Of a stretch of DNA of 64,000 nucleotides, positions 63,827-64,000 are shown piece by piece (position 1 is the stretch's first letter; every line of letters begins with the position of its first letter). Below the pieces are notes generated by a model. That model had not been told where the DNA came from. It was given only the letters and a program-made list of their open reading frames with translations, and ran no database searches. Made by a program: the position numbers and the translations under genes. This stretch comes from Brevibacterium linens ATCC 9172 (GTDB taxonomy: Bacteria > Actinomycetota > Actinomycetes > Actinomycetales > Brevibacteriaceae), in the NCBI RefSeq assembly GCF_900169165.1, contig NZ_FXYY01000018.1, positions 1-64,000 of the forward strand. The letters run 5' to 3'.

Positions 63827-64000
63827 GGATGGAATTGTAAGGGACTTCACGCCCGGAAGCGAACACCGTGTGGAAGAATCTTTCCCCGTAGTGTAGGGTT
63901 GATGATTGGTCTGTTCTCATTCAACTCACCCTTTTTCAGTTGTGGGCGGCTTCTGCCATCCACATCTTTTCATGTGGTGACGAGGACGGCAGGCCGAGGG

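Overview
The window looks like a chromosome segment from a high-GC actinobacterium of the order Micrococcales, most likely Brevibacterium or a close relative. This genus call is inference. It rests on base composition, frequent GTG and TTG starts, a spc operon without rpsN (as in Micrococcus), a furA-katG pair with a leaderless-type promoter, and FAS-II HadA/HadB-type dehydratases next to murB.

Region by region. 1-650: a scar with the end of an IS5-type transposase, the 3' half of a tRNA-like sequence with its terminator, and a fragment of a terpene-cyclase-like gene. 680-3266: a Tat-exported intradiol dioxygenase followed by a second tat locus (tatA-tatC-tatB) in which tatA carries an in-frame TGA at a conserved Trp position. 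3256-7321: minus-strand genes for a lipoprotein, a NylB-like serine hydrolase and an ATP-grasp enzyme. 7506-11157: hadA/hadB-type dehydratases, murB and a membrane metallophosphoesterase. 11283-14131: tRNA-Trp, secE, nusG, rplK, rplA. 14355-18392: an alcohol-to-acid oxidation cassette (GAF regulator, aldehyde dehydrogenase, Zn alcohol dehydrogenase) bracketed by two near-identical long palindromes. 18753-19732: rplJ-rplL. 19881-23151: an unrecognised operon of three membrane proteins sharing one outer module, followed by an MBL-fold hydrolase. 24406-31826: rpoB-rpoC. 32009-33720: pfkA and a DUF1707 protein. 33806-40388: a cell-envelope glycosylation module with its own two-component system. 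40486-43284: katG and furA. 43842-48201: str operon (rpsL-rpsG-fusA-tuf). 48731-58222: S10 and spc operons. 58540-61290: secY-adk-map. 61327-63709: a small membrane protein, a PaaX-type regulator and a MalY-type aminotransferase.

Most of the window is housekeeping. The accessory material sits in the gaps of the ribosomal/RNA polymerase backbone, between rplA and rplJ and between rplL and rpoB, and at the left edge. The strongest candidates for something undescribed are the three-paralogue membrane operon (19881-23151), the palindrome-flanked oxidation cassette (14196-18476), the interrupted second tatA, and a 14-bp motif present seven times, mostly between genes.
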